A DNA stretch of 64,000 bases from Klebsiella sp. RHBSTW-00484 (GTDB lineage: Bacteria; Pseudomonadota; Gammaproteobacteria; Enterobacterales; Enterobacteriaceae): contig NZ_CP055481.1 in the NCBI RefSeq assembly GCF_013705725.1, positions 3,720,001 to 3,784,000 on the forward strand, given 5' to 3'. The position numbers and the translations under genes were made by a program. The first letter of the stretch is position 1; each line of letters opens with the position of its first letter. Under the pieces are notes generated by a model, which worked only from the letters and a program-made list of their open reading frames with translations, searched no databases and was not told the DNA's origin. Below, piece by piece: positions 1 through 12,046 of the stretch.

Positions 1-2502
<2,502 letters not shown>

Positions 2503-2706
2503 TTAATGGAAACTCGGGCAATCCGACAACATAATCCCTGCATTGTTCAGCCTGGCGGCACAGGGAATAAACAGTTCACTGTCCCACTTGCACTTTGCGT
2601 GCTTATCCTGGAGACAGATACCCAGAGTTCATGTAGGGTTGCAAAGAATTTAAAGGTTATCACGTTGAGTGATAAGACGAATTGTCTGAGAATGTAGCGA
2701 AATTGT

Positions 2707-3867
2707 ATGAATAATACTCCAGTACAGCGTGAATATTTTTTCGATAGCATCCGCGCCTGGCTGATGCTGCTGGGAATTCCTTTTCACATCTCGCTCATCT
2801 ACTCCAGCCACAGCTGGCATGTTAATAGCGTAGAACCTTCATGGTGGTTGACGTTGTTCAACGACTTCATCCATGCCTTTCGGATGCAGGTCTTCTTTGT
2901 GATTTCCGGTTATTTTTCCTACATGCTTTTTCTGCGCTATCCGCTTAAGAAATGGTGGAAAGTGCGCGTTGAGCGCGTAGGCATTCCCATGCTAACCGCC
3001 ATTCCGCTACTGACCTTGCCGCAGTTTATTATGCTGCAGTACGTCAACGGCAAGGCTGGAAACTGGCATACCCTCTCAGGATATGACAAGTTTAACACCC
3101 TGGCCTGGGAATTAATTTCACATCTGTGGTTTTTACTGGTGCTGGTTGTGCTGACGACGCTAGGCATTGTGCTGTTTAAATGGCTGACAAGTCGACGTTC
3201 TGATACCGCCCCTACCTTCAGTGACACCGTCACAATGGGCCAGCTATCGATGATTTTTCTGGCGCTCGGCGTACTTTATGCGGTGATTCGTCGCACCCTG
3301 TTTATGGTTTACCCGCCTGTTCTCAGTAATGGTCTGTTCAACTTTATTGTCATGCAGACGCTTTTCTATCTGCCTTTCTTTATTCTTGGCGCCCAGACGT
3401 TTATTAACTCACGCCTGAAAGCGATGTTTACCACCTCATCACCCTGGTGCTTTGTTGGAGCGCTGCTGGGCTTTATCGCCTACCGCCTGAATCAGCAGTA
3501 TGGGTCTGGCGATGGCTGGATGTATGAAACGGAATACGTCATCACCATGGTCCTTGGCCTGTGGATGGTCAACGTCGTCTTTTCCCTAGGCCACCGGTTG
3601 CTGAACTTCCAGTCCGCGCGAGTCACCTATTTCGTCAACGCGTCACTCTTTATCTATTTGGTTCACCATCCGCTGACCTTACTCTATGGCGCATGGATAA
3701 CCCCGGTGATTAAATCGAATACCTTAGGGTTTATTACCGGGCTGGTCTTTGTTGTTGGGATTGCGCTGATTCTGTACGAAATCCATCTGCGGATACCGCT
3801 CCTGCGCTTCCTTTTCTCCGGGAAGTTGCAACAAAAAACAGCTAAACCACAGATTTCAGCGGGTTGA
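2707..3867 (+). CDS. opgC: Glucans biosynthesis protein C (membrane succinyltransferase)
   Basis: Polytopic inner-membrane acyltransferase that adds succinyl groups to periplasmic glucans. The 386-residue product matches E. coli OpgC (about 385) along its length. It begins with [11 protein letters not shown], the N-terminal signature of acyltransferase-3 membrane proteins, carries [11 protein letters not shown] in the first membrane segment, and ends in a basic tail. About ten hydrophobic segments are visible. It is transcribed away from opgGH across a 270-bp divergent gap. Its Shine-Dalgarno sequence is weak, and the start is chosen by family alignment. Confidence 0.95.
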   Translation: MNNTPVQREYFFDSIRAWLMLLGIPFHISLIYSSHSWHVNSVEPSWWLTLFNDFIHAFRMQVFFVISGYFSYMLFLRYPLKKWWKVRVERVGIPMLTAIPLLTLPQFIMLQYVNGKAGNWHTLSGYDKFNTLAWELISHLWFLLVLVVLTTLGIVLFKWLTSRRSDTAPTFSDTVTMGQLSMIFLALGVLYAVIRRTLFMVYPPVLSNGLFNFIVMQTLFYLPFFILGAQTFINSRLKAMFTTSSPWCFVGALLGFIAYRLNQQYGSGDGWMYETEYVITMVLGLWMVNVVFSLGHRLLNFQSARVTYFVNASLFIYLVHHPLTLLYGAWITPVIKSNTLGFITGLVFVVGIALILYEIHLRIPLLRFLFSGKLQQKTAKPQISAG

Positions 3868-3877
3868 TAAAGTCAAA

Positions 3878-3906
3878 AGCTGCCGTGTATTTTGCGTCCG
3901 GCAGCT
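3878..3906. terminator. Hairpin between convergent opgC and tetR-like gene
   Basis: An 8-bp perfect stem AGCTGCCG/CGGCAGCT sits between two convergent genes. There is no long T run on either strand, so it is a weak or bidirectional terminator at best. Confidence 0.5.
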
Positions 3907-4497
3907 CTACTCTTTCATGAACAACAGATGAAATACGTTGCGGTAAAGCGCCTCCATCGCCGTCTTATCAACTGTCGAGGTCGTGGCCAGTTCACACCGA
4001 TAGGCTGCGCCTTCAGTTAAGATCGCGATAAATTCACAGGCAACATTAATTTGTTCTGCGCTCATTTCCGGATGATAGTGTCGGGTCAGTCGCCCGCCCT
4101 CTTCTTTCAGACGACGATCGGCTTGACGCATAATTTTGCGCAGGCGGGGATTTCTGGATGCTTCCGCGTTAATTTCCATCAACAGATAATTATCGGTCTT
4201 TGTGTCATCGGTCGCAGGGATCACGCCGGCTAAAACTGAGGCCATCCGGACCAAATCATGGTTTCCGGCCACCATCTCGCCAACCCTGGCATTGACGATT
4301 TCACTGACGATCGCTTCAACGATCTCTTCTTTACTGGCAAAGATACGATACAACTGCCCTACGCTCAGACCAGCCTGACGCGCAATGTCCGCAACGGAGG
4401 CACCATGCAGTCCCTTTTCCGCCAAACATTTCTGTGCTGCAGCCACAATTTCCACACGGCGAATCTGTTGTTTATGCAGTACTTTCCCTTCAACCAC
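3907..4497 (-). CDS. TetR/AcrR-family transcriptional regulator
   Basis: A 196-residue one-domain regulator. Residues about 12-60 form a TetR DNA-binding domain with the helix-turn-helix near 33-54 (SVADIARQAGLSVGQLYRIF); the rest is a helical ligand-binding region that I do not recognise. A GTG at 4495-4497 is chosen as start because GGAGAT lies 8 nt upstream; the longer reading frame would run back into ymdB. It occupies the place of clsC (ymdC) between opgC and ymdB in E. coli. Its ligand and target are unknown; ymdB, whose stop is about 80 bp upstream of this start, is on the same strand. Confidence 0.85.
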   Translation of the reverse strand: MVEGKVLHKQQIRRVEIVAAAQKCLAEKGLHGASVADIARQAGLSVGQLYRIFASKEEIVEAIVSEIVNARVGEMVAGNHDLVRMASVLAGVIPATDDTKTDNYLLMEINAEASRNPRLRKIMRQADRRLKEEGGRLTRHYHPEMSAEQINVACEFIAILTEGAAYRCELATTSTVDKTAMEALYRNVFHLLFMKE

Positions 4498-4579
4498 GCG
4501 TAAATCTCCAGTGATGATAATTTCCTGCGAATGCGGGAAACTATCATATCTTATTCCTGCAAGGGATCTGTATAACGAA

Positions 4580-5104
4580 CTACTGCGTCTGAAGCAATCG
4601 GGTATAAATGCCAGCCGTTTCAGCATCGAAACAGACAAAAATGACGCGTTCCAGAGGGTTGTAGCGAGTGAGAAATGCATTTACCGTGCGTACGGCAATT
4701 TCTGCCGCAGCGTCTTTAGGATACCCATAAACGCCAGTGCTGATAGCGGGAAATGCAATTGAGCGATAGTTATTTGCTGAAGCCAGTAGCAGGCTATTTT
4801 TATAAGCATCTGCCAGCAACTCTGCCTCCTGCCGGTCGCCGCCGTGCCAAATTGGCCCTACGGTGTGAATGACCGCGCTGGCAGGTAGATTTCCCGCGAC
4901 GGTAATGACTGCATGACCTGGTGGGCATTCTCCCTGCTGTTGAAGCACGATTTTACAGGCAGCCAGCAGTTCAGGGCCGGCAGCGCGATGAATCGCGCCG
5001 TCTACCCCACCGCCGCCAAGCAATGAAGAGTTTGCGGCGTTGACGATAACATCGACCGCGAGCGTTGTAATGTCGCCGAGAATAACCTCAGGTTGAACAG
5101 CCAT
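4580..5104 (-). CDS. ymdB: Macrodomain O-acetyl-ADP-ribose deacetylase YmdB
   Basis: A stand-alone macrodomain of 174 residues. The ADP-ribose loop reads [20 protein letters not shown], preceded by GDIT and followed by STGVYGYP, all typical of MacroD-like hydrolases. E. coli YmdB deacetylates O-acetyl-ADP-ribose and also modulates RNase III. The start at 5104 is set by AGGAGAA immediately upstream; an upstream in-frame ATG at 5158 has no such site. It lies between the TetR gene and the ymdA-like gene on the same strand, so the three may be read together. Confidence 0.93.
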   Translation of the reverse strand: MAVQPEVILGDITTLAVDVIVNAANSSLLGGGGVDGAIHRAAGPELLAACKIVLQQQGECPPGHAVITVAGNLPASAVIHTVGPIWHGGDRQEAELLADAYKNSLLLASANNYRSIAFPAISTGVYGYPKDAAAEIAVRTVNAFLTRYNPLERVIFVCFDAETAGIYTRLLQTQ

Positions 5105-5162
5105 TTCTCCTCCTGTCGGCATACGTCTAAGGATAAATACTTGAGGATAATATGGCATGATA

Positions 5163-5188
5163 GCCCCCGGGACGAAAGCCTGGGGGCA
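5163..5188 (-). terminator. GC-rich hairpin between ymdA-like gene and ymdB
   Basis: GCCCCCGGG pairs with CCTGGGGGC around a short loop. It follows the ymdA-like stop on the minus strand but lacks a T run, so it is more likely an attenuating or RNA-stabilising hairpin than a full terminator. Confidence 0.4.
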
Positions 5189-5193
5189 GGTTG

Positions 5194-5499
5194 TTACCGA
5201 TAATCGACGTCCAGAATAGCGAGGGTACGTTGCGGGTTAATGTATCTTAACTGCGCCGAGCGGATGTTTTCGTTGTGAATATTTCCTTTTTCAAGCTGCT
5301 GAGCCGAGATCCGTACCGTCTTCGCCCGTGGGCAATCCATAACAACCTGGTTATCTGTCGCATTGAGTTGGCAAGGTGCTTCTACAACCCGCCCGTAAAA
5401 ATGGATAACGCCAGCCTGCACCTGCTCCGCCATGGCCGGGCTAAAGAACGTGGGTAAAACACATAAAGCGGCAACTAACGCACATTTATATTTTTTCAT
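5194..5499 (-). CDS. ymdA: Small secreted YmdA-like protein
   Basis: A 101-residue protein with a Sec signal peptide ([19 protein letters not shown], cleavage after SPAMA). The mature part starts [19 protein letters not shown] and has a second cysteine in VVMDCPRAK. The GxIxFxGxVVExxC start resembles fimbrial-subunit folds. AGGAG lies 7 nt before the ATG. It holds the ymdA position next to ymdB. The gene symbol is by position and general form; I cannot align it residue by residue from memory, and no function is known to me. Confidence 0.6.
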   Translation of the reverse strand: MKKYKCALVAALCVLPTFFSPAMAEQVQAGVIHFYGRVVEAPCQLNATDNQVVMDCPRAKTVRISAQQLEKGNIHNENIRSAQLRYINPQRTLAILDVDYR

Positions 5500-5702
5500 G
5501 ATTAAACTCCTCTGCATATCTGCATAGCTATCAAAAGCACAAGCCATCCATGAGTGCATCGAGTCACATCCACTTACAACAACACATTTATATTAACAAA
5601 ATAAAAACAAATAAACTCAATTTATACCAATTGTGTTAACAAAATCGATTCACTGACTGACGGTACAGTGACTCATGAACGTGTAGACGGGAGGGAGGTT
5701 TA

Positions 5703-5777
5703 ATGAAAGGAATTCCGGACACAAAAAAACAGGACCTGAAGCCCTGTTTTAAGGTAAAACGTGTGGTTTATAGGTGA
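5703..5777 (+). CDS. Candidate 24-residue ORF (unsupported)
   Basis: An ATG follows a strong GGGAGGGAGG ribosome-site-like sequence and opens 24 codons (MKGIPDTKKQ...) rich in lysine, ending at TGA next to the ycdZ stop on the other strand. It reads straight through the hairpin at 5726-5750, which argues against it. Listed only because of the ribosome-binding site. Confidence 0.2.
   Translation: MKGIPDTKKQDLKPCFKVKRVVYR
5726..5750 (-). terminator. Intrinsic terminator downstream of ycdZ
   Basis: AAAACAGG/CCTGTTTT stem with a loop of about 9 nt; on the minus strand it is followed by a run of T. It lies just after the ycdZ stop and is probably used by the ycdXYZ side. Confidence 0.75.
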
Positions 5778-6260
5778 TTAGCTGTTTTCGTTAGCCAGTG
5801 ATTTATTTTTCGCGGCTCGCGCCGCTAACCATAACCCGCTATTTTTCATCGCGTAGCCAAAGACCAGGCCCAATGCCAGCGAAGGTACCGCCAAACACCA
5901 GTCGCCATTGGTCGCAAACGTCGCGCACGCACCAATAAACGTACCGGGTACAAAGGAGAGCAGCAGCTGACGCGCCTGTATGCACATCAGAAACGCCACG
6001 ATACCTGTCATAACATAGCTCAGGATTTCCAACTGTGGCGCCAGCGCGCTGCCATAAATAATCACCAGCGCCCATATCACGCCGCTCATGACCGTACAGG
6101 TTGAAATGAGCAGCCCTTTCAACCCACCTTGCGGACAGGCAAAGTAAGCGGTGCAGCCGAGGAAACCCGCCCAGCTCAGCAGGCCAAGCGCGACAGCCAC
6201 CCATCCCCAAATTCCGGAGAGAATGCCAGTCGTTAATGCGATTGCGAAGAGTATGTTCAT
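5778..6260 (-). CDS. ycdZ: DUF1097 inner-membrane protein YcdZ
   Basis: A 160-residue hydrophobic protein of the DUF1097 family with about five membrane segments, close to E. coli YcdZ (FLGCTAYFACPQGGLKGLL and SFVPGTFIGACATF are conserved). Function is unknown. The start MNILFAIAL is chosen by family comparison; upstream ATGs at 6272 and 6308 would add residues. In E. coli the curli operons lie just beyond this gene. Here only about 200 bp of non-coding DNA and then ymdA follow. Confidence 0.9.
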   Translation of the reverse strand: MNILFAIALTTGILSGIWGWVAVALGLLSWAGFLGCTAYFACPQGGLKGLLISTCTVMSGVIWALVIIYGSALAPQLEILSYVMTGIVAFLMCIQARQLLLSFVPGTFIGACATFATNGDWCLAVPSLALGLVFGYAMKNSGLWLAARAAKNKSLANENS

Positions 6261-6363
6261 AGTGCGCATCATAGCAGATACGCACCTGGCAAATGCGACA
6301 TAGAACACATTATGTGAGATGTGTAATTTTGCGTTGCATTAAATTTGTGATTTACATCACAAA

Positions 6364-6918
6364 TTATTGTTCATTTTCTTCCTGCAGTTCATCCCACATT
6401 GCAGAGAGAGCTTCGCGGGTCAGCGGCGCCATAGTACGCCAGAATGGCGTAGTCGCATGCGCTTCAACTTTACCAAGGAAGGCCCCACACCATGGTAGAA
6501 TGTAATCGGCAAACAGCGTTTCCAGAGTCTCGCTTTCATCCTCAGTGGCATGATCTTCCAGCCATGAGGCAGCCAGCAGCAGCGATCCGATATGATCCGT
6601 TGCGCTTTCTCCGGTTGGGATCCCGTGTGCACTCAGAAAACCACGAACTTCAGCTTCTGTCGCCCCTTCCACCCATGCGCTACGGTAAGGCGCAACGCTG
6701 CACTCTTCACCAACAAACAGGGCGTTATATTCAGCGGCCAGCGACTGCATATCACAACTCTTTTGCAGACGCTCCAGCAGCTCATCCTGCTCCAGCGGCC
6801 AACTCGCCGCCAGCTTCCCTTCACGAATAAGGGTAAACAGCGGGACCAGCAGTGGGTCCTGCGGCTGACGGTTGTAAAGTGAACCCAGCACGCGGCAGAG
6901 GATAGAAAACTCGTTCAT
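6364..6918 (-). CDS. ycdY: TorD-family chaperone YcdY
   Basis: A 184-residue all-helical protein of the TorD/DmsD redox-enzyme maturation chaperone family (RVLGSLYNRQP at the start, EECSVAPYRSAWVEG in the middle). E. coli YcdY is reported to promote activity of the neighbouring phosphatase YcdX. It ends in an acidic tail (DELQEENEQ). It follows ycdX by 22 bp on the same strand, which fits a ycdX-ycdY operon. Confidence 0.92.
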   Translation of the reverse strand: MNEFSILCRVLGSLYNRQPQDPLLVPLFTLIREGKLAASWPLEQDELLERLQKSCDMQSLAAEYNALFVGEECSVAPYRSAWVEGATEAEVRGFLSAHGIPTGESATDHIGSLLLAASWLEDHATEDESETLETLFADYILPWCGAFLGKVEAHATTPFWRTMAPLTREALSAMWDELQEENEQ

Positions 6919-6940
6919 TCATTTCTTCCAGTTATTCAAA

Positions 6941-7678
6941 TTAAAGTTCAGCAAATTCAGGGATCGCCGCCATTCCTCGTGATTCAAGGAAATCAAGCAT
7001 ACGCCGAGGTGTCACGTTAAGAATGCGATCCTCCGGGAAATCAACGGCATCAAGGATCTTACGACATTCGGTAAATTCGCCCAGCGTGAATGCGGTATGG
7101 GAATCTGACCCCAGCGCAACCCAACCTCCGGCATCACGCACGGCCTGCGCGACGGCACGGCAATTATCTTCGCTTCCAATGCGCGATGAGACAAAAGATG
7201 AGTTATTGATCTCCAGCGCAACATGGTATTTCGCCGCCGCAGCAGCAATGGCCGGGATATCAACGGGGAATTTGGGATTACCGGGATGGCTAATAATATG
7301 CACTGCGCCGCTGGCCATGGTGGCGATCATCGCCTCCGTATGAGTCGCTTTATCCTGAGGCGGGAACACCGGCTCGTGGAAACCTGCAATAATCAGGTCC
7401 AGAGAGGTGAGCATTGGCCCAGTACAGTCTATTTCGCCCTGTGTGTTTTTGATGTTGGCTTCGATGCCGCGCAGAATGCCAATGCCGTCCACCAGCCGCG
7501 GCCAGATGCGCATGTTGATGAAATGCCAGTAATGTGGCGCATCAGCCATATCAGGGCCATGGTCGGTAATGGCAAAGAGTTTGATCCCCTTGCGCTTTGC
7601 TTCGGCGATATAATCGTGCAGGGTACTGTAAGCGTGGGTGCTGGCAATGGTATGCATGTGCAGGTCAACAGGATACAT
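6941..7678 (-). CDS. ycdX: PHP-domain phosphatase YcdX
   Basis: A 245-residue PHP (polymerase and histidinol phosphatase) domain enzyme. Metal ligands are visible in DLHMHT (residues 5-10), TDHGPDM, the glutamate in [13 protein letters not shown] and GSDSHT. E. coli YcdX binds three zinc ions and acts as a phosphatase linked to swarming; the natural substrate is unclear. The start ATG at 7676-7678 has AGGAG upstream. It is the upstream gene of the ycdXY pair. Confidence 0.94.
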   Translation of the reverse strand: MYPVDLHMHTIASTHAYSTLHDYIAEAKRKGIKLFAITDHGPDMADAPHYWHFINMRIWPRLVDGIGILRGIEANIKNTQGEIDCTGPMLTSLDLIIAGFHEPVFPPQDKATHTEAMIATMASGAVHIISHPGNPKFPVDIPAIAAAAAKYHVALEINNSSFVSSRIGSEDNCRAVAQAVRDAGGWVALGSDSHTAFTLGEFTECRKILDAVDFPEDRILNVTPRRMLDFLESRGMAAIPEFAEL

Positions 7679-7735
7679 CACATTCTCCTTCTCTGTTTGT
7701 GGCAAGAATAGCAGGAATATGCGCTCATGATCAGC

Positions 7736-7758
7736 AAAAACCCCGCCGCAGCGGGGTT
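7736..7758 (-). terminator. Intrinsic terminator of ghrA
   Basis: CCCCGC-cgca-GCGGGG hairpin with a T run on the minus strand, directly after the ghrA stop and before ycdX. Confidence 0.85.
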
Positions 7759-7763
7759 ATCTC

Positions 7764-8702
7764 TTAGTATCCTCGCTGGCGATCGACCTGCCCGCTTACC
7801 GTTTCGCCTCGTTCCAGTTGGCCGATAGTTCCTGCAATATAAGCAATGGCTTCCTGAGGCCGGGTGACAGCTGCAACATGAGGCGTCATCGCAACCCGTG
7901 GATGCGCCCAAAGCGGGCTCTCTTTCGGTAATGGTTCACGGCTGAACACGTCGAGCATAGCCCCTTTAAGCTTACCGCTATCCAGCGCCGCCAACAGATC
8001 GTCTTCAACCACATGAACTCCACGCGCCAGATTCAGCACATAGCTATTATCCGGAAGCTGCGCCAACAGCGTTTTATCAATAATGCCAACGGTTTCCGCA
8101 GTGTTAGGCAACAGGTTAATCAGCACGCGAGTGCTGCTCAGAAATTCGCCCAGTTCTTCTGCCCCAGCAAAACTCGTCACCTGCGGCCAGGACTTACGGC
8201 TACGGCTCCAGCTGCGCAGCGGGAAGCCCCACGCTTGCAGCCCTTCTGCCACTTTAGCGCCCAGCACGCCCGCCCCCATAATCCCGATAGTAAACTCGTC
8301 GCGATGATACTCATCCAGCGGCTGCCAGCGGGCTTCCTGCTTTAATGCCTGGTAATCATCAAAACGACGGAACCAGTGCAGAACCTGGCTCACCGCATAC
8401 TCTTGCATCTGCAAGCCCATGCCGGTGTCTTCCAGACGGAATAACGGAATCGACAGCGGCAGCATTTCCGGATGTTCCCGCAGCTTGCTAAGGATTGAAT
8501 CGACGCCAGCGCCAAGGGCAAAGACCGCCTTTAAGTCACGCCCTTGCAACATTTCTACCGGAGGATGCCATACCAGCGCATAGTCGGCGGGTTGGTTATC
8601 GCCCGGTTTCCACTCGCGCACTCGCGAACCGGGCAGTTGTTTCTCCAGCTCCGTAATCCAGTACGAAGTGTCAAACGTCGGGTGGTAAAAGATAATCTCC
8701 AT
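7764..8702 (-). CDS. ghrA: Glyoxylate/hydroxypyruvate reductase A
   Basis: Cytoplasmic NADPH-dependent D-2-hydroxyacid dehydrogenase that reduces glyoxylate to glycolate and hydroxypyruvate to glycerate. The 312 residues equal the E. coli enzyme in length. The Rossmann motif [13 protein letters not shown] lies near 141-153, the catalytic arginine in [10 protein letters not shown], and the catalytic histidine in HVAAVT near the end, closing with QVDRQRGY. It is monocistronic, ending at its own terminator. In E. coli a tRNA-Ser gene (serX) also lies beside ghrA. Confidence 0.96.
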   Translation of the reverse strand: MEIIFYHPTFDTSYWITELEKQLPGSRVREWKPGDNQPADYALVWHPPVEMLQGRDLKAVFALGAGVDSILSKLREHPEMLPLSIPLFRLEDTGMGLQMQEYAVSQVLHWFRRFDDYQALKQEARWQPLDEYHRDEFTIGIMGAGVLGAKVAEGLQAWGFPLRSWSRSRKSWPQVTSFAGAEELGEFLSSTRVLINLLPNTAETVGIIDKTLLAQLPDNSYVLNLARGVHVVEDDLLAALDSGKLKGAMLDVFSREPLPKESPLWAHPRVAMTPHVAAVTRPQEAIAYIAGTIGQLERGETVSGQVDRQRGY

Positions 8703-8905
8703 GATGGCTCCTGATAGCCGACGCCTTAGGCAGGTTAGGTTAGCGTCGTGTTTTATTCGTTGTTTTCTATTGGTTTGTCAGCATAGCAAATTTCGTCTGG
8801 CTATCGTGTTAAAAAAGAAATGGTGACAAAAAAATCGATTCTCGCGCATTTAGAAAGCAAGTTGCTTGAAGTTTGGCTAAACGCACGGTTTTTTAAAAAA
8901 GTTGA

Positions 8906-8934
8906 TTGACGAGACTTACGTATTTCCCTAAATT
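8906..8934 (+). promoter_or_regulatory. Promoter of the first tRNA-Ser
   Basis: TTGACG, 17-bp spacer, TAAATT, followed by a GC-rich AGCGCCC discriminator as expected for a stringently controlled stable-RNA promoter. Confidence 0.75.
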
Positions 8935-8970
8935 AGCGCCCGTTCCCGGCAGCAACGGGAATGACAATAT

Positions 8971-9058
8971 GGTGAGGTGTCCGAGTGGCTGAAGGAGCAC
9001 GCCTGGAAAGTGTGTATACGGCAACGTATCGAGGGTTCGAACCCCTCCCTCACCGCCA
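8971..9058 (+). tRNA. serX: tRNA-Ser (anticodon GGA), copy 1
   Basis: An 88-nt tRNA with the long variable arm of serine tRNAs, the GTTCGAA T-loop, anticodon GGA in CTGGAAA, and an encoded CCA end. The acceptor stem GGTGAGG/CCTCACC is fully paired. It reads UCC/UCU codons. Its position next to ghrA matches E. coli serX. A near-identical second copy lies at 11947-12034. Confidence 0.97.
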
Positions 9059-9070
9059 TATTTTAAGAAG

Positions 9071-9099
9071 AGCTCGTACGCAAGTACGGGCTTTTTTTT
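9071..9099 (+). terminator. Terminator of tRNA-Ser copy 1
   Basis: AGCTCGTAC-gcaa-GTACGGGCT stem followed by eight T. The same hairpin is repeated after the second tRNA. Confidence 0.9.
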
Positions 9100-9121
9100 C
9101 GCATGTTGCACCCCACCACCC

Positions 9122-9158
9122 GGTAGCCCGGACAGGCGCATCGCGCCGCCTCCGGGAA
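9122..9158. repeat. REP element
   Basis: GTAGCCCGGACAGGCGC start with CGCCTCCGGGAA end: the same REP type that the IS110 elements of this window have entered. It lies between the tRNA terminator and the LysR gene. Confidence 0.85.
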
Positions 9159-9223
9159 CAGCCAGCCTTCTGCGGCTTCAGACTATCTTCGACAGCGCTG
9201 CTCCTTACGGATTTTATCAAATC

Positions 9224-10129
9224 CTAATCCTCCTCCATCCGCTGATACTCTTCGCTCAGGAAATCAACCAGCGCCCTGACCGACGGCAGCAGACCACGAC
9301 GTGAAGCAAAAACCGCATGAATCACCTCCCTGCGCGGTTGCCACTCATCAAGCACAACCACCAGTTCCCCTGCCGCCAGCTGATCGCGCACCATTAATAA
9401 AGGAAGCTGCACCACGCCAACTCCGGCAATTGCCGCTTCTCGCAGCGCCAGCATATCCGTTGTCACCATCCGGGGAGCGAAATAGACCTCAGCCCGCGCG
9501 CCCTCGGGGCCGGTTAGTTGCCAGTGATGCTGATGTTTTCCTGCACCGATACTTAATCCCGGCCACTCGCTGAGTTCAGACGGTGCCTGGGGCACGCCCA
9601 GCCGCTCAACTAACGTTGGACTCGCCACCAGCCGATGCCCGCGGTCGGCCAATACGCGCATCACCAGATCGCTATCTTCTATAGGCCTTGGCCGCACGCG
9701 AATAGCCACATCGACGCCTTCCCCCACTACATCGACCCGCCGGTTCGTCGCTTCCAATAATAGTGTTACCCCCGGATGACGCTGCATAAACCGCGCCAGC
9801 ATCGGACCGATGTGCACATGCAAAAGCGTCACCGGGCAGGTCAGCTTCACGCTACCGCACGGCTCTGAACGCAGCGTTTCCACCGCCTGCTCAGCCGCCT
9901 CCGCCTCTATCAACATCGCTTTGCAGTGTTGATAAAAGGTGTGTCCGACCTCGGTCACAGCAAACTGCCGGGTTGTACGCTGAATCAGACGCACCCCGAG
10001 ACGTTCTTCAAGCTGAGCAATCCGGCGGCTTAATTTTGATTTAGGCTGATCGAGCGCTCTTCCTGCCGCAGCAAAGCCGCCGTGATCGACCACCTGGACA
10101 AACCAGGCTAAATCATTGAGATCCTGCAT
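9224..10129 (-). CDS. LysR-family regulator, likely of the adjacent pirin gene
   Basis: A 301-residue LysR-type activator/repressor. The N-terminal winged helix (DLAWFVQVVDHGGFAAAGRA, then KSKLSRRIAQLEERLGVRL) is typical of the CrgA/DmlR-like branch with a LysR substrate domain after about residue 90. GAGGAAGGATG gives a good ribosome site before the ATG at 10129. It is divergent from the pirin gene with 114 bp between starts. By the usual LysR arrangement it probably controls the pirin and cysteine-hydrolase genes; the inducer is unknown. Confidence 0.88.
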   Translation of the reverse strand: MQDLNDLAWFVQVVDHGGFAAAGRALDQPKSKLSRRIAQLEERLGVRLIQRTTRQFAVTEVGHTFYQHCKAMLIEAEAAEQAVETLRSEPCGSVKLTCPVTLLHVHIGPMLARFMQRHPGVTLLLEATNRRVDVVGEGVDVAIRVRPRPIEDSDLVMRVLADRGHRLVASPTLVERLGVPQAPSELSEWPGLSIGAGKHQHHWQLTGPEGARAEVYFAPRMVTTDMLALREAAIAGVGVVQLPLLMVRDQLAAGELVVVLDEWQPRREVIHAVFASRRGLLPSVRALVDFLSEEYQRMEED

Positions 10130-10243
10130 CCTTCCTCCATCGTTCCATTTTTAGAACAGTATAGGCCATTTTCACTATCTACCGGGCAATTAGAACTGAA
10201 TATATGCTTATTCACATCAGAAACAGACATGCAGGAGACCACC

Positions 10244-11104
10244 ATGAAACAGATTACTGGCATCTATACCGCCCCCTCGCAGCACTGGGTAGGCGACGGT
10301 TTCCCGGTTCGCTCGATGTTCTCTTATCAGACTCACGGCGAACAGCTAAGCCCCTTCCTGCTGCTTGACTATGCAGGCCCGCACCACTTCCCGGCAGGGA
10401 CAGAGAAACGCGGTGTTGGTGAGCATCCGCATCGTGGATTTGAAACCGTCACCGTCGTGTATTCAGGGGAAGTAGAGCACCGAGATTCTACCGGCCGAGG
10501 CGGCGTTATTGGCCCCGGTGATGTGCAGTGGATGACGGCAGGTGCCGGAATACTGCACGAAGAGTTCCACTCGGCGAATTTCACCCGTACCGGCGGCGAG
10601 CTGAAAATGATTCAGCTCTGGGTCAACCTTCCGGCAAAAGACAAGATGACGCATCCGGGATACCAGAGCATCACCGCTGATGCGATCCCTAACGTTGCTC
10701 TACCGGATAACGCGGGCCGTATGCGGGTCATTGCGGGCCGCTACGGCGATGTTGTCGGACCGGCGCATACCTTTTCACCGCTCAATGTCTGGGACCTGCA
10801 GCTTAATCAGGGTCAGGACATAACGCTGCATCAGCCCGATGGCTGGAGCACCGCGCTGGTCGTGCTGGAAGGTGAAGTTAAGGTGAACGGAGAGGGAAGC
10901 GCCCGTGAAGGCCAGCTGGTGGTGCTCAGCCAGAAAGGGGAATCACTCCATCTTGAGGCGAGTTCCAACGCGAAAGTCCTGCTAATGGCCGGCGAGCCAC
11001 TACAGGAACCAATTGTCGGTTACGGCCCATTTGTGATGAATACCAAAGCGCAAATCGCGGAAGCCGTTCGTGATTTTAACAGCGGCCGCTTCGGCCAAAT
11101 CTAA
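10244..11104 (+). CDS. Pirin-family bicupin protein
   Basis: A 286-residue bicupin of the pirin/YhhW/YhaK family. The metal-binding residues are in [12 protein letters not shown] (two His) and in the HEE of [11 protein letters not shown]; the second cupin carries no full ligand set. Relatives include quercetin 2,3-dioxygenases and proteins reacting to oxidants, so the real substrate cannot be told. The start follows AGGAG. It leads a two-gene unit with the cysteine hydrolase 19 bp downstream. Confidence 0.85.
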   Translation: MKQITGIYTAPSQHWVGDGFPVRSMFSYQTHGEQLSPFLLLDYAGPHHFPAGTEKRGVGEHPHRGFETVTVVYSGEVEHRDSTGRGGVIGPGDVQWMTAGAGILHEEFHSANFTRTGGELKMIQLWVNLPAKDKMTHPGYQSITADAIPNVALPDNAGRMRVIAGRYGDVVGPAHTFSPLNVWDLQLNQGQDITLHQPDGWSTALVVLEGEVKVNGEGSAREGQLVVLSQKGESLHLEASSNAKVLLMAGEPLQEPIVGYGPFVMNTKAQIAEAVRDFNSGRFGQI

Positions 11105-11123
11105 TATTACAGAGGTGAATAGT

Positions 11124-11801
11124 ATGTCGACTCCAGCTAACTTTAACGGTTCTCGTCCGGTGATTGATGTGAATGATACCGCTATGTTGTTGATTGACCA
11201 TCAGAGCGGCCTGTTTCAGACCGTCGGCGACATGCCGATGCCGGAACTGCGAGCCCGCGCCGCTGCGTTGGCAAAAATGGCGTCATTAGCAGGGATCCCG
11301 GTGATCACCACGGCATCAGTCCCGCAGGGGCCAAACGGCCCACTGATCCCGGAGATTCACCAGAACGCACCGCACGCGAAATACATTGCGCGCAAGGGCG
11401 AGATCAACGCCTGGGATAACCCGGAATTCGTTGACGCAGTAAAAGCAACCGGGCGTAAAACGTTGATTATCGCCGGAACCATTACCAGCGTCTGCATGGC
11501 GTTCCCGTCCATTGCCGCCGTTGCCGAGGGTTATAAAGTCTTCGCCGTGATTGACGCTTCCGGTACCTACAGCAAAATGGCGCAGGAAATCACCCTTGCC
11601 CGCGTAGTTCAGGCAGGCGTGGTGCCAATGGATACCGCCGCCGTCGCTTCCGAGCTACAGCGTACCTGGAATCGCCCGGATGCCGCAGAGTGGGCTGAGG
11701 TTTATACCAAAATCTTCCCGGCCTACCAGTTACTGATCGAGAGCTACGCCAAAGCGCAGGACGTGGTGAAAAACAACGAACAGCTTGATTCACAGCGTTA
11801 A
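11124..11801 (+). CDS. Isochorismatase-like cysteine hydrolase (YcaC type)
   Basis: A 225-residue isochorismatase-superfamily hydrolase. The aspartate of the triad is in [10 protein letters not shown], the lysine in [12 protein letters not shown], and the nucleophile cysteine in [12 protein letters not shown], with the cis-peptide context typical of YcaC-like enzymes. The substrate is unknown. It follows the pirin gene closely (GAGGTG site), so the two are probably co-transcribed under the divergent LysR regulator. The interval between the tRNA-Ser copies holds only these three genes. Confidence 0.85.
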   Translation: MSTPANFNGSRPVIDVNDTAMLLIDHQSGLFQTVGDMPMPELRARAAALAKMASLAGIPVITTASVPQGPNGPLIPEIHQNAPHAKYIARKGEINAWDNPEFVDAVKATGRKTLIIAGTITSVCMAFPSIAAVAEGYKVFAVIDASGTYSKMAQEITLARVVQAGVVPMDTAAVASELQRTWNRPDAAEWAEVYTKIFPAYQLLIESYAKAQDVVKNNEQLDSQR

Positions 11802-11876
11802 AATGCCTGCCCTGCCGCCCGACGGTGGGGTAGTGTTCATTGCTTGACCGAACGGTAAAGAAAGAGTAAATACTGC

Positions 11877-11905
11877 TTGACCGTTTTAGCGCAACTCCCT
11901 ATAGT
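11877..11905 (+). promoter_or_regulatory. Promoter of the second tRNA-Ser
   Basis: TTGACC, 17-bp spacer, TATAGT, then AGCGCCCC discriminator. It differs from the first copy's promoter, so the upstream regions are not a fresh duplication. Confidence 0.75.
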
Positions 11906-11946
11906 AGCGCCCCGTTGCCCACCTAAGGTGAGCAGCGAAACAATAT

Positions 11947-12034
11947 GGTGAGGTGTCCGAGTGGCTGAAGGAGCACGCCTGGAAAGTGTGTATACGGCAA
12001 CGTATCGAGGGTTCGAACCCCTCTCTCACCGCCA
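11947..12034 (+). tRNA. tRNA-Ser (anticodon GGA), copy 2
   Basis: It is the same 88-nt tRNA-Ser(GGA) as at 8971-9058, with one visible change (CTCCCT to CTCTCT) that turns the last acceptor-stem pair into G-U. CCA is encoded. E. coli also has two GGA-reading serine tRNAs (serW, serX) but far apart; here both lie within 3.1 kb in the same direction. Confidence 0.96.
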
Positions 12035-12046
12035 TATTTTGAGAAA

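Noticed and set aside
5703..5777. A 24-codon gene before the ycdZ end
   Set aside because: A good ribosome site but it runs through a terminator hairpin and has no sign of conservation; kept only as a low-confidence note.
8971..12034. A prophage or integrative island between the tRNA-Ser genes
   Set aside because: No integrase, phage or conjugation gene is present; only three ordinary metabolic or regulatory genes.
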